Source: CAVQBP01 sp963848195 (GTDB lineage Bacteria; Bacteroidota; Ignavibacteria; Ignavibacteriales; Ignavibacteriaceae). Taken from it: DNA of 64,000 bases. Where the stretch lies: assembly GCA_963848195.1 (NCBI GenBank), contig CAWKCY010000009.1, forward strand, positions 310,001-374,000, in the 5' to 3' direction. Shown in pieces: positions 36,278 to 45,741 of this stretch (the first letter of the stretch is position 1; each line of letters starts with the position of its first letter). The notes beneath the pieces are model-generated. The model saw only the letters and a list, made by a program, of their open reading frames with translations, searched no databases and was not told the origin of the DNA. The position numbers and the translations under genes were made by a program.

Positions 36278-37174
36278 ATGAAAACTAAAGTTATATTAAA
36301 AACGGACTTTCCTAATTTAAAAATGGCAAAACGGGGTAAAGTAAGAGATATTTATGATGTCGGAGAATATTATTTGATCGTTTCGACAGATAGGCTTTCG
36401 GCTTTTGATGTAATTATGTCCCAGGGTATTCCCTTTAAGGGGAAAGTCCTAACTAAAATATCAAAGTTTTGGTTTGATTATACGGGGGATATTGTTTCTA
36501 ATCATATAATTAGTACAGAAGTCGAAGATTTTCCGTCTGAATGTCAGGAATATTCTGATGAACTGGAAGGCAGATCCATGCTGGTAAAAAAAGCTGAAGT
36601 TATTCCTATAGAGTGTATCGTTAGAGGTTATATTACCGGATCAGGATGGAATGATTATAAAAAAACAGGCGAAATTTCCGGAATAAAATTACCTGAAGGC
36701 CTGCAGGAATCTCAAAAGTTTGCTGAACCTATTTTTACTCCTTCTACGAAAGCAGAAGTGGGCATTCATGATGAAAATATATCATTACAAGAAGCAGAGA
36801 ATATTGCTGATAAGGAAACTCTCAAGACAGTTAAAAAATATACACTTGATATTTATTCGAAGGCAGCTGAATTCGCACTTAAGAAAGGAATCATAATAGC
36901 AGATACAAAAATGGAATTCGGTTTATATAATAATGAAGTTATATTGGTTGATGAACTGCTTACACCCGATTCATCGCGTTTTTGGCCGAAAGATAAATAT
37001 GAAGTTGGCAGGACACAACAAAGCTATGATAAACAGTTTGTTAGGGATTATCTCCTTTCCATAAATTTTAATAAACAACCTCCGCCGCCAACCCTGCCGG
37101 ATGATGTAATAAATAAAACAAGTGAGAAGTATATAGATGTACTTTACCAGTTAACAGGAGAAAAAATTACCTAA
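36278..37174 (+). CDS. purC: Phosphoribosylaminoimidazole-succinocarboxamide synthase
   Basis: 298 residues. SAICAR synthetase signatures: KRGKVRDIYDVGEYYLIVST, VIPIECIVRGYITGSGWNDY and IADTKMEFGLYNNEVILVDE. It joins aspartate to CAIR in de novo purine synthesis. The length is that of the Bacteroidota/yeast-like long type. It starts a plus-strand series; DUF971 follows with no gap. Confidence 0.97.
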   Translation: MKTKVILKTDFPNLKMAKRGKVRDIYDVGEYYLIVSTDRLSAFDVIMSQGIPFKGKVLTKISKFWFDYTGDIVSNHIISTEVEDFPSECQEYSDELEGRSMLVKKAEVIPIECIVRGYITGSGWNDYKKTGEISGIKLPEGLQESQKFAEPIFTPSTKAEVGIHDENISLQEAENIADKETLKTVKKYTLDIYSKAAEFALKKGIIIADTKMEFGLYNNEVILVDELLTPDSSRFWPKDKYEVGRTQQSYDKQFVRDYLLSINFNKQPPPPTLPDDVINKTSEKYIDVLYQLTGEKIT

Positions 37175-37468
37175 ATGGTTCCTGTTCAAATAAAGATCAT
37201 TGAAAAGAAGAAATTAAATATTAAATGGGATGACGGTTCGGAATCGAGTATTGAAATTCCAAAGTTGAGAAAGTTTTGTCCATGCGCTACCTGTGCTGCA
37301 GAGAAAGATGAACAAAGCAAATATTATATTCCAATTGTTTCAGTCGAACAAACTAAAATAAAAGATATTTATCCGGTCGGCAGTTATGCAATCGGAATAA
37401 CATGGAAAGACGGGCATAATACCGGAATTTATGAATATGGTTTTCTTAAAGAATTATCCGATAAATAA
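37175..37468 (+). CDS. DUF971-family protein
   Basis: 97 residues. DUF971 core: LNIKWDDGSESSIEIPKLRK, then FCPCATC, whose cysteines probably bind zinc or iron, and a C-terminal GITWKDGHNTGIYEYGFLK. The family resembles the N-terminal domain of gamma-butyrobetaine hydroxylase and is often linked to iron-sulfur factors. The ATG abuts the purC stop, so it is coupled to purC. Confidence 0.87.
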   Translation: MVPVQIKIIEKKKLNIKWDDGSESSIEIPKLRKFCPCATCAAEKDEQSKYYIPIVSVEQTKIKDIYPVGSYAIGITWKDGHNTGIYEYGFLKELSDK

Positions 37469-37488
37469 ACTTTATTTAAGAAAAACAA

Positions 37489-38085
37489 ATGGTATTACCG
37501 AATCAATTAACTGTTTTAAGAATAATATTAACTCCGGTTTTTCTTTTCTTTTTTCTATCTGATGATCCGTTGCTTAAACAAATTTCGCTGGGTATTTTTA
37601 TTGTTGCTGCGTTAACAGACTGGTATGACGGGTGGTTAGCAAGAAAATTTAATTATATAACCTCATGGGGGAGGTTCTGGGACCCGCTAGCGGATAAAAT
37701 ATTAACATCAACTGCATTCCTTGGTTTTGCTTTCCTTCATGTTCTGCAATTATGGATGGTATTAATTATTTTAATAAGAGACCTGATTATTACAACTCTG
37801 CGAGCATATGCAGATTATAAAAAATCGCCTTTCCCTACAAGCAATTATGCGAAATGGAAAACTTTTATCCAGATGACCTTTTTATATTACCTATTAATTG
37901 TATATGTAGGAGAGAATACAGTTCAGTTATATTCCGGGAATGAAAAAATCTTTTCTGTTTTACTCAACAGCAATTTCATATACTTTACCATGTTGTTCAT
38001 TACAGTTATAACTTTCCATTCTGGTGTTACATATATTTATAAAAACAGGTATTTAATTGCAAAATTATTCGAGCGTACAGCTTAA
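37489..38085 (+). CDS. pgsA: CDP-diacylglycerol-glycerol-3-phosphate 3-phosphatidyltransferase
   Basis: 198 residues with about five membrane helices. The CDP-alcohol phosphotransferase motif D-x2-DG-x2-AR-x8-G-x3-D-x3-D is present as DWYDGWLARKF followed by GRFWDPLADKI. It makes phosphatidylglycerophosphate, the precursor of phosphatidylglycerol. The next gene, pgpA, removes the phosphate, and the two overlap by 29 bases. Confidence 0.95.
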   Translation: MVLPNQLTVLRIILTPVFLFFFLSDDPLLKQISLGIFIVAALTDWYDGWLARKFNYITSWGRFWDPLADKILTSTAFLGFAFLHVLQLWMVLIILIRDLIITTLRAYADYKKSPFPTSNYAKWKTFIQMTFLYYLLIVYVGENTVQLYSGNEKIFSVLLNSNFIYFTMLFITVITFHSGVTYIYKNRYLIAKLFERTA

Positions 38086-38545
38086 CTTTTTCGAAAAATT
38101 ACTTGGTTCGGGATTTTATACAGGATATATTCCTTTTATATCAGGCACATATGGTAGTCTTGCTGCATTAATTATTTATTATATACCTGGTTTTGAAAAT
38201 ATTTTTATATTGATTCCTGCGATAATAATCTTTACGTTTTATGGAATTTATGTCGGAAGCAAATTTGAAATTGTATATGGGAAAGATCCATCAGAATGTA
38301 CAATTGATGAAGTAGTGGGTATGTGGATTAGTTTGATATTCCTTCCTAAAACAATAATTATTTCAATTTCGACTTTCATTATCTGGAGAATTCTGGATAT
38401 TATTAAACCATTTCCAGCCAGAAATTTTGAAAAATTAAAAGGAGGTTTGGGAATAATTATGGATGACATTACTTCAGGTATCTATACACTCATAATTGTT
38501 CATCTTATTTTAATTATCTTTGGATTGGAAAAAAATATATTTTGA
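38057..38545 (+). CDS. pgpA: Phosphatidylglycerophosphatase A
   Basis: 162 residues, TTG start at 38057 inside the end of pgsA. PgpA motifs: GSGFYTGYIPFISGTYGSLA, DPSECTIDEVVGMWISL and DDITSGIYTLI near the C-terminus, plus membrane helices. It hydrolyses phosphatidylglycerophosphate to phosphatidylglycerol. The pgsA-pgpA pair is a complete two-step unit. A later start is possible because the overlap is long. Confidence 0.9.
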   Translation: MQNYSSVQLNFFEKLLGSGFYTGYIPFISGTYGSLAALIIYYIPGFENIFILIPAIIIFTFYGIYVGSKFEIVYGKDPSECTIDEVVGMWISLIFLPKTIIISISTFIIWRILDIIKPFPARNFEKLKGGLGIIMDDITSGIYTLIIVHLILIIFGLEKNIF

Positions 38546-38548
38546 AAT

Positions 38549-39802
38549 ATGAATGCTTATATAATAACAATAGGTGATGAAATTTTAACCGGGCAGACCT
38601 TAAATACCAATGCCGGATTTATTGGTGAAAAATTAGCGGATATTCAAGTTAACATTAGAAAAGCCTCTATTGTAGGAGATAGTGAGGAGGATATTCTAAA
38701 TGAATTTAAATTAGGATGGGATGATCATGATCTTACAATAGTTACCGGAGGTCTGGGACCAACACATGATGATATAACCAGGCAATGTGTTGTTAAATTT
38801 TTCAATACAGAACTGGAAATGAATGAAGAAGTTCTAGATGATATTAAAACTTTATTCCAAAAATCGGGAAGGGAGGTTACAAAGATAAATGAGAACCAGG
38901 CTTTACTTCCCAAAACTGCTCAAGCAATTAGAAATTATCTCGGTACAGCTCCGGGCATGTGGATAGAAAAAAACGATAAAATATTTATTGCTTTGCCTGG
39001 TGTACCTTTTGAAATGATTGCAATGATGAAGAATTATGTTATTCCTCACCTCGAAGAAAAGCTTCTAAAGAGTACCATTATAAAAAGGTCAATCCTTCAA
39101 ACAACGGGTATATTTGAATCTGCGTTATATGAAAAATTAGGTAATATTGATGAGCTGTTAACTGGTTCGAAGCTGGCATTTCTTCCCACTCCGCAAGGTG
39201 TAAGACTAAGAATAACAGTTGAAGAAGAAAATGAAGAGGCTGCAAAAAACAAATTGAGTGAAATTGAACAAAAAATTAAAAGCAAAGTCGGAAGATTTAT
39301 TTATGCGGTAAATGATGCAGCACTTGAGGAAGTAGTCGGCAGGATGCTTAAAGAAAGGGGATTAAAAATAGCACTGGCTGAATCATGTACGGGAGGTTAT
39401 GTTTCCCATTTACTGACAAATATTTCAGGCAGCAGCAACTATTTTGAAAGAGGTATTGTGGCATATAGTAATGCTGCTAAAGTTGAAATACTAAAAGTTG
39501 ATGAAGATACAATTGCAGAATATGGTGCAGTCAGTTTGGAAATTGCTCGCCAGATGGCAGAGGGTGCAAGAGCAACAAGCGGAGCAGATATAGGTTTATC
39601 TATTACCGGATTATTAGGACCAACGGGTGCCACTACAGGTAAACCTATAGGATTAGTATATATTGGATTCTGTGATGAAACAGTTTGTACAGCCAAAAAA
39701 TTTACATTTGGAGAAGATAGATTAGTGAATAAACAGAGAACGGCTCAGGCAGCACTTGAAATGGTGAGACGCTCACTTTTGGGAATCCCGTACGATGATT
39801 AG
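38549..39802 (+). CDS. cinA: CinA-family nicotinamide-nucleotide amidohydrolase
   Basis: 417 residues with the two-domain CinA plan. The N-terminal MoaB-like domain has GDEILTGQTLNTNAGFIGEK and TGGLGPTHDDITR; the C-terminal PncC domain has LAESCTGGYVSHLLTN and ITGLLGPTGATTGKPIGLVY. It recycles pyridine nucleotides (deamidation of NMN) and is commonly encoded next to recA, as here. It overlaps thpR by 8 bases. Confidence 0.96.
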   Translation: MNAYIITIGDEILTGQTLNTNAGFIGEKLADIQVNIRKASIVGDSEEDILNEFKLGWDDHDLTIVTGGLGPTHDDITRQCVVKFFNTELEMNEEVLDDIKTLFQKSGREVTKINENQALLPKTAQAIRNYLGTAPGMWIEKNDKIFIALPGVPFEMIAMMKNYVIPHLEEKLLKSTIIKRSILQTTGIFESALYEKLGNIDELLTGSKLAFLPTPQGVRLRITVEEENEEAAKNKLSEIEQKIKSKVGRFIYAVNDAALEEVVGRMLKERGLKIALAESCTGGYVSHLLTNISGSSNYFERGIVAYSNAAKVEILKVDEDTIAEYGAVSLEIARQMAEGARATSGADIGLSITGLLGPTGATTGKPIGLVYIGFCDETVCTAKKFTFGEDRLVNKQRTAQAALEMVRRSLLGIPYDD

Positions 39803-40343
39803 ACTGTTTATTGCTCTAAAAATTCCTGATGATATAAAAAAGAAAATTTTTGAACTCAGAGATAAAGTAATACCGGAACAGGAAAAATATAAATGGGAAA
39901 AAGAAGAAAAAGTCCATTTAACCTTAAGGTTTATAGGTGATGTCGAAGAAAATAAGGTTGAAAAAATTTCACAGTCTTTAGATTTTATTGAAAATTATAT
40001 TAAATTGCAATGCAGACTTTCTGATTTTGGTTTTTTTTATAAAAGAGGGATAGCAAAAATTCTTTGGGTTAGTCTTACAACGGATAGTTCACTTTATAAA
40101 TTAGTAGATGATATAAACATTGCTTTAGAAAAGTTATCTATACCCTTGGAGGAAAGAAAGTTTAAACCGCATGTTACCTTATTGAGAATGAAAAATAAAG
40201 AATCAAAAGACTTTATAGATAGATTTGAAAAATTTCAAATTCCGGAAATTATATTTGCGGCAGATGAAGTAGTATTAATTAAAAGTGATCTGCTTCCTGA
40301 TACCTCAAAATATACTATAATAAAAAAATATAAATTAAAATGA
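39795..40343 (+). CDS. thpR: RNA 2',3'-cyclic phosphodiesterase
   Basis: 182 residues. Both catalytic HxT motifs of the 2H phosphoesterase family are visible: HLTLRFIGDV and HVTLLRM. It opens 2',3'-cyclic phosphate ends of RNA, or ligates 2'-5' ends in vitro. It lies between cinA and recA, a common order in bacteria. The start overlaps cinA by 8 bases. Confidence 0.95.
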   Translation: MIRLFIALKIPDDIKKKIFELRDKVIPEQEKYKWEKEEKVHLTLRFIGDVEENKVEKISQSLDFIENYIKLQCRLSDFGFFYKRGIAKILWVSLTTDSSLYKLVDDINIALEKLSIPLEERKFKPHVTLLRMKNKESKDFIDRFEKFQIPEIIFAADEVVLIKSDLLPDTSKYTIIKKYKLK

Positions 40344-40355
40344 TTTGGAGGAATA

Positions 40356-41435
40356 ATGGCTTCTGATAAAAGCACACTGTCTCCCGATAGAGACCAGAAA
40401 ATGAAAATTATTGAAGATGCAATTTTATCTATTGAAAAGACTTATGGCAAAGGCTCCATAATGAAACTTGGAGACGGTGTAATCAATCAAATTGAATCTA
40501 TACCGACCGGTGCTCTTTCTCTTGATTATGCATTGGGAATTGGGGGAATACCGCGTGGGAGGGTTACTGAGGTTTACGGACCTGAATCAAGCGGTAAAAC
40601 GACTTTATGTCTACATGTTATAGCTGAAGCACAAAAAACGGGAGGCCTGGCAGCATTTATAGATGCTGAACATGCACTTGATGTCCAATATGCAAAGCGA
40701 CTTGGTGTTGATACTGCGAACCTTCTTCTTTCGCAGCCTGATTTCGGTGAACAGGCTCTGGAAATTACAGATACTCTAGTTAGAAGCAATGCTCTTGATA
40801 TAATTGTAATTGACTCTGTTGCTGCATTAGTTCCGCGATCGGAAATTGAAGGTGAAATGGGTGATGCAACTATGGCAGTCCAGGCCAGGCTAATGTCTCA
40901 GGCATTGCGAAAATTGACAGGAGCAATCTCAAAATCTAAAACAGCCGTTATATTTATAAACCAGCTCCGAAGTAAAATTGGAGTTATGTTTGGAAATCCG
41001 GAAACAACCACGGGCGGTAATGCACTTAAATTTTATGCCTCTTTGAGGCTCGATATAAGGAGAATTGCAGCAATAAAAGATGGGACGGAGGTGATTGGAA
41101 ACAGAACGAAAGTTAAAATTGTGAAAAGTAAAGTTGCTCCTCCTTTTAAAGAGGTGGAATTTGATATATTATACAATGAAGGGATCAGTAAATCCGGCGA
41201 CCTTCTTGATTTTGCTGTTAATTTGGGAATAATCAAAAAGAGCGGAGCATGGTTCACATACAATGAAGAAAGATTCCAGGGAAGAGAACAATTCCGGCAA
41301 AAACTAATTGAAGATTCAGATCTTAATCAAAAGATTGAAAAAGAAGTAAAGACGAAACTGGGAATTAATAAAGAAGATAAGGAAAAGGCAAACCCAGAGG
41401 ATAAATCGGGAAAAGAGAAAAAAAATTCGAAATGA
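40356..41435 (+). CDS. recA: Recombinase RecA
   Basis: 359 residues, full length. Walker A GPESSGKTTL at about 72-81, Walker B region IIVIDSVAALVPRSEIEGEM, L2 region NQLRSKIGVMFGNPETTTGG, and a Lys/Glu-rich tail. It forms filaments on single-stranded DNA for recombination and SOS induction. The good ribosome site TTTGGAGGAA precedes the ATG. No LexA-type box was recognised in the short 12-base gap, so regulation may lie further upstream. Confidence 0.98.
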   Translation: MASDKSTLSPDRDQKMKIIEDAILSIEKTYGKGSIMKLGDGVINQIESIPTGALSLDYALGIGGIPRGRVTEVYGPESSGKTTLCLHVIAEAQKTGGLAAFIDAEHALDVQYAKRLGVDTANLLLSQPDFGEQALEITDTLVRSNALDIIVIDSVAALVPRSEIEGEMGDATMAVQARLMSQALRKLTGAISKSKTAVIFINQLRSKIGVMFGNPETTTGGNALKFYASLRLDIRRIAAIKDGTEVIGNRTKVKIVKSKVAPPFKEVEFDILYNEGISKSGDLLDFAVNLGIIKKSGAWFTYNEERFQGREQFRQKLIEDSDLNQKIEKEVKTKLGINKEDKEKANPEDKSGKEKKNSK

Positions 41436-41479
41436 AAATTTTATCTTTATTAACAGAGTTTATATAAAATCGATTTTTG

Positions 41480-41578
41480 AAAGATGACATCTTTAATTTT
41501 TAAGAATAAAGTTTATTTGAATTTATATTTTAATAAAAAAGTGAAAAGTATTTTTTCTTTTTTAAAGATGTCATCTTT
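41480..41578. repeat. Inverted pair of AAAGATGACATCTTT palindromes
   Basis: AAAGATGACATCTTT (41480-41494) and its exact reverse complement AAAGATGTCATCTTT (41564-41578) flank about 70 AT-rich bases between convergent recA and the UMF1 MFS gene. Each copy is itself near-palindromic around one central base. A degenerate copy (AAGATGACATC) lies at 44553-44563. They may work as a bidirectional terminator or be a dispersed repeat. Confidence 0.6.
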
Positions 41579-41615
41579 TCATCAATACTTATGTTATTAA
41601 ATAAATATTAATATT

Positions 41616-42860
41616 TTATTTTTTCTTCTTAACAAACGGAACATCGACACGCTGCAGAATAATTAACCCGGTTAGAAAGAAGAACCCTATTGCTAATGCT
41701 GCAAATCTTTCGTTTGATAAATCGGAAATAATACCGTAAAATAATGGTCCGACAACCGCAGAAGACTTCCCAAATAAACCATCATAAAATCCAAAAAACT
41801 CAGCTTCTCTTTCCTTAGGAGTCAAAAGAGCCATTAAGCTTCTGCTGCAGCTTTGGGATGAACCTATTGATGCACCAGCCAATAATCCAATTATATAAAA
41901 TTCAAAAACTGTGTGTACAAAAAATGCACCTACTACTACAATCAGCCAGATAAATAATGTAATGGTTATAGTTTTTTTCGGTCCGATATGATCCGAAATT
42001 ATTCCGAATACAAATGAGCCTATTACTGCTGTACTTTGAACAATAACAAAAAAGTAAATTATTTCTGCATCACTCATCTTTAAGATATTTGCCGCAAAGA
42101 TTGAAGCAAAAGCTATAATAGTAATGATGGCGTCATTATAGAGAAAGAAAGCAAATAAAAATCTTGATACGGCGGGATATTTATTTTGAAAAAAGATTGC
42201 TTTGAACGTCGAAAAGCTCTTACTAATACCGTTTTTTACGACATCAGTTTTAATTCTATATCCAGTTTTCGGTTCACTAATAAATAGAAAAAGGGGGAGG
42301 GAAAAAACCAGAAAGAAAGCTGCTGCTACAACAAAAGACAGTCTTATATAGTAATAATAGTCAGATGATGTTTGCGGGGGAAGCAAAACCATCACTATTA
42401 ATAATACTACCAGTGCACCAACATACCCCATGGCAAACCCGTAGCCTGATACTCTCCCGAAATTTTTCTTTTCGGTAAGATTTGGAAGAAAGGCGTCATA
42501 AAATACAAGTCCCCCTTCAAATCCGATATTTGCAAAAACGAATAGGATAAATCCTAAAAGGATATCACCTTTTTCGACAAAAAACATGAAAGCGGTACAA
42601 ATAACGGATAGAAGAGTTAACAATAGTAAAAATCTTTTCCTATTTCCGGAGACATCGGCAATTGCACCAAGGGGAGGGCTAAAAAGTGCTGCAATTACCA
42701 TTGATACGCTTACAGCCAATCCCCACATCCACTTTTGACCGCCTGTTACAAAATTTGAGAAATATTTGGAATATATAACTGTAACAATGATTACGGAAAA
42801 AGCAGTATTAGCAAAATCGAATAAAGTCCAAATAAAAATTCTGCTTTTATCTTTTAACAT
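41616..42860 (-). CDS. UMF1/Atg22-type MFS transporter
   Basis: 414 residues, about 12 membrane helices. It starts DKSRIFIWTLFDFANTAFSV, the UMF1 signature. The conserved loops SPPLGAIADVSGNRKRFLLL and ASIGSSQSCSRSLMALLTPK match the vacuole effluxer Atg22-like family in Bacteroidota. It probably exports a small metabolite; the substrate is unknown. It ends tail-to-tail with recA across the palindrome region and follows nusB by 19 bases. Confidence 0.9.
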   Translation of the reverse strand: MLKDKSRIFIWTLFDFANTAFSVIIVTVIYSKYFSNFVTGGQKWMWGLAVSVSMVIAALFSPPLGAIADVSGNRKRFLLLLTLLSVICTAFMFFVEKGDILLGFILFVFANIGFEGGLVFYDAFLPNLTEKKNFGRVSGYGFAMGYVGALVVLLIVMVLLPPQTSSDYYYYIRLSFVVAAAFFLVFSLPLFLFISEPKTGYRIKTDVVKNGISKSFSTFKAIFFQNKYPAVSRFLFAFFLYNDAIITIIAFASIFAANILKMSDAEIIYFFVIVQSTAVIGSFVFGIISDHIGPKKTITITLFIWLIVVVGAFFVHTVFEFYIIGLLAGASIGSSQSCSRSLMALLTPKEREAEFFGFYDGLFGKSSAVVGPLFYGIISDLSNERFAALAIGFFFLTGLIILQRVDVPFVKKKK

Positions 42861-42879
42861 AAATAATTTTTTTTTGAAG

Positions 42880-43368
42880 TTATTTTTTTGGTGTGTCAGG
42901 TACTTGTCTAATAGATTCTTGAAGTAAGCCTCTCCCGGATTTATTAAGATTCCCGGTACTTTTTAATTCGGAAAGAATAGTATCTAAAATACCATTTATA
43001 AATTTTCCACTGCCAGCTGTGCTGAATATTTTTGCAATTTCAATTACTTCATTAATAGACACTTTTGGTGGTATATCCGGAAAATACAGAAGTTCGCAAA
43101 TTCCCATTCGTAAAAGAATTTTATCAATTAAAGCAATTCTGTTCATTTCCCAATTATCAACTCTTTGCTTAATCATTTCGTCCAGAGTGGAACAATGGAT
43201 TAAAACTCTATTTATAAGATTATGAGCAAAGTCTTCATCTATTTTTTCAGGAATATCCGTAAGGATTTCTTTTTCGAGAAAATTAAGGTTTTCTTTGTTC
43301 ATTTCATACGCATACAAAACCTGTAATACTCTTTCGCGGATGATCCTTCGCTTAAAAACTTGCGGCAT
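42880..43368 (-). CDS. nusB: Transcription antitermination factor NusB
   Basis: 162 residues. NusB core: RIIRERVLQVLYAYEMNKEN at the N-terminus, then IDKILLRMGICELLYFPDIP and SINEVIEIAKIFSTAGSGKF at the C-terminal half. With NusE it binds boxA RNA for antitermination on rRNA operons. The basic tail after residue 140 is a normal extension. It leads the nusB-MFS minus-strand pair. Confidence 0.95.
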   Translation of the reverse strand: MPQVFKRRIIRERVLQVLYAYEMNKENLNFLEKEILTDIPEKIDEDFAHNLINRVLIHCSTLDEMIKQRVDNWEMNRIALIDKILLRMGICELLYFPDIPPKVSINEVIEIAKIFSTAGSGKFINGILDTILSELKSTGNLNKSGRGLLQESIRQVPDTPKK

Positions 43369-43462
43369 AAAACCTCACTTTACAAAGAACAACTGTTTCA
43401 ATAAATCTTAAATTGCACGGGCCCTGCAAATCTTTATAATAATAAAATACAATATTAAAAAA

Positions 43463-44479
43463 TTAAATGGCAAATAGCCAAAAAGCTAAAAGTGCTATAC
43501 TTTCTCTGCCGGAATTATATATTTTACCTACCGAGCTCATGAATATATCGGATGCTACGAGATAAGTCTTGATGTTATAAAATTTACATATCTCTTCGGC
43601 CCTTGCTAAATGATAGGGAGCTGAAACTAATATAATATTATTAATTCTTTTCTTTTTTATTAATTCATTCCGGATAAAATGTATCTGTTCAGATGTTGAG
43701 GTCGTTTTTTCTTCTATCCAGATATTATTCGAATCAATCCCTTTCCTTAGTAAATAATTAAAGGCAACCCTTGCTTCACTTAATTCCCCGGGAGCATTGC
43801 TTCCGGTTAATTGAATTTGATTCACTATTCCTTTATTATATAATTCAATTGCTTTCTCAATCCTAGATTGCAGACTCGGGCTTGGTATATTATGGGACCA
43901 AACAGCAGCTCCCAAAACTACCGCAACATTCTTTTCATTGCTTTTAAGTTTGGGATATTCGAGATCAATTTTCTTCAAATATGAAAATAAAAAAGCGAAT
44001 AATAATAAACCTATTAAAATTATTATCGAATCAACTAAGGAACTTAAAACTAAGTTTTCAGTTTCAAATATCTTCAGCCATATAAAAGTTATAAAAAAAA
44101 TAAGAGTATATTGATAAATGAAAAATACTGCTCCGGAAATTATTCTATTGAGCGGATGATAAAATATATAAAGGTTAGAACGGGAAATTGGAACTATTGT
44201 ACATATATAAGCAATTAATAGCAACAGGGAAACAATAATAGTAAACCATACGAGCATATTTCCATTATACTTAATACTTCTTTTAGCGGAGTAGACTAAA
44301 ATTCCTATTATTAAAATAATTATAAAAAACAGGTTGAGTATATTCCCTGTAACTGAAATTCTAAATTCTGAAATTGAAAGGTTCTGGTTTTTATATTTTA
44401 TAAGAAAAAGAAACAGCAGATTTAAAATCAATAAAGCAATAACAAGTGCAGAACTCCATTTTTTAGATAGCTTTGACAT
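43463..44479 (-). CDS. DUF218/YdcF (ElyC-SanA) family membrane protein
   Basis: 338 residues. The N-terminal half holds about five membrane helices (LVIALLILNLLFLFLI, LNLFFIIILIIGILVYS and so on). The C-terminal half is a DUF218 domain with VVLGAAVWSHNIPSPSLQSR, IQLTGSNAPGELSEARVAF and ILVSAPYHLARAEEICKFYN. ElyC/SanA relatives affect envelope integrity and peptidoglycan precursor metabolism. It stands alone with a 560-base gap upstream. The exact role is not known. Confidence 0.87.
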   Translation of the reverse strand: MSKLSKKWSSALVIALLILNLLFLFLIKYKNQNLSISEFRISVTGNILNLFFIIILIIGILVYSAKRSIKYNGNMLVWFTIIVSLLLLIAYICTIVPISRSNLYIFYHPLNRIISGAVFFIYQYTLIFFITFIWLKIFETENLVLSSLVDSIIILIGLLLFAFLFSYLKKIDLEYPKLKSNEKNVAVVLGAAVWSHNIPSPSLQSRIEKAIELYNKGIVNQIQLTGSNAPGELSEARVAFNYLLRKGIDSNNIWIEEKTTSTSEQIHFIRNELIKKKRINNIILVSAPYHLARAEEICKFYNIKTYLVASDIFMSSVGKIYNSGRESIALLAFWLFAI

Positions 44480-45039
44480 TATTGTCCGGTAAAATTAAGT
44501 AGGAACTTCAGCAACTTTACTCAACAGAAGTTACATAAGAATCGGCATTTGGAAGATGACATCCTTATTTTATAAAATAAATACATTTACTAAACCTTAG
44601 GTTGACTTTTACAAATATAACAATATTTGACAATTCTTTTGTTTGTGTTATATCGGACTATTATTGGACGGAGGCATCCGGATTTTAGAACTTTGAGCAT
44701 TTCCAGCATGTTAATGGTTTGAATAGGTTTTGCCTGGTAGTAGACCGGAGTTAGGGGCTGTTAGATGGCTGTCAGAGAATTGTTCACTTCCACAAAATAT
44801 ATTTATGAGATATTAATTTAAGGATAATTAGACAGGGAGGCAAAAAAATGTAAGGAGAGTTGATATTTTGGTCAGATAAATAATATTTAATTGAAAAGTG
44901 CAAAAATTTAATTGGAATTTAATGATTCTTTTTTTTATTATTACATAATAGGGAGCAGGTCAATTTGCTTAAAACCAATTCTAAATTCATTTTTTCTATT
45001 TCATACATTATATTGTTAATTTAATTTGAGGTGAATGTT
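44480..45039. other. 560-base gap, divergent promoter region
   Basis: No gene is seen. It contains the degenerate AAGATGACATC copy (44553-44563), a TTGACA at 44627-44632 with TATATC 16 bases on (44649-44654), and a start-stop pair ATGTAA at 44848-44853 behind a GGGAGG ribosome-site-like word. The 5' flank of the secreted-protein gene (45040) is within it. Some of it may be regulatory RNA leader, but no fold stands out. Confidence 0.4.
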
Positions 45040-45681
45040 ATGAAAAAGCAGCTTTATATATTCAGACATTTGATTTCTACTTCTATCATCTTTTTCTTAT
45101 TTAATATTATGGTTTTTAGTCAGACTACAGATATTCCTGTGGTAAGTTCACCGATTGACAAAAATGATAACATACCTGAAGGCTGGTATAAAAGCGGTAC
45201 ACAGCCTCAGGATTATTCAATAGGAATTGACCGGGTTCTAAGTAAGAGCGGGAATTCATCAGCATATATAAAATCCCTGGAACTTAAGCCCTCAGGTTCA
45301 TGTGATTTAATGCAGGAAATTAAAGCTGAAAATTATCGAGGCGAGAGGGTAAGGCTATCCGGATATGTTAAATCAAAATTTATTTCATATTGGGCAGGAT
45401 TGCTTATGATCGTTGAAGATCCGTTAGGCCGTACAATTGCGTTTGATAACATGCAGAATAGACCTATTGTAGGATCATCAGATTGGGTAAAATATGAAAT
45501 CGTTCTGGATATACCTCAAAATAGCGATAAGATCCTATTTGGAATTTCTCTGCATGGTAAAGGTGAAGTCTGGCTTGATGATTTAAAATTGCTGGTTGTA
45601 AACAAAAATGTGCCTTTAACAGATCTCAGCGGTAAATTGCCCGCTGCTCTTTATCCTGAAAATATGGATTTTGAGAAATAA
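45040..45681 (+). CDS. Secreted jelly-roll (carbohydrate-binding-like) protein
   Basis: 213 residues from the ATG at 45040, which has GAGGTG upstream; a GTG at 45031 lies inside that site. A signal peptide (about 1-27, FLFNIMVFSQ) is followed by one beta-sandwich with a galactose-binding-like pattern: PEGWYKSGTQPQDYSIGIDR, ENYRGERVRLSGYVKS and GKGEVWLDDLKLLVVNK. Such modules often bind sugars or serve as accessory domains. No catalytic domain is attached. Its role is unknown. Confidence 0.7.
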   Translation: MKKQLYIFRHLISTSIIFFLFNIMVFSQTTDIPVVSSPIDKNDNIPEGWYKSGTQPQDYSIGIDRVLSKSGNSSAYIKSLELKPSGSCDLMQEIKAENYRGERVRLSGYVKSKFISYWAGLLMIVEDPLGRTIAFDNMQNRPIVGSSDWVKYEIVLDIPQNSDKILFGISLHGKGEVWLDDLKLLVVNKNVPLTDLSGKLPAALYPENMDFEK

Positions 45682-45741
45682 TCTTATCTTATTGATTATT
45701 TATTAATAAACCTTTTGAGATATAATTCTAAATAAAATTGG

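Noticed and set aside
44848..44853. ATG-TAA start-stop element after GGGAGG
   Set aside because: Such minimal elements occur by chance in AT-rich gaps, and nothing shows that the downstream gene depends on it.
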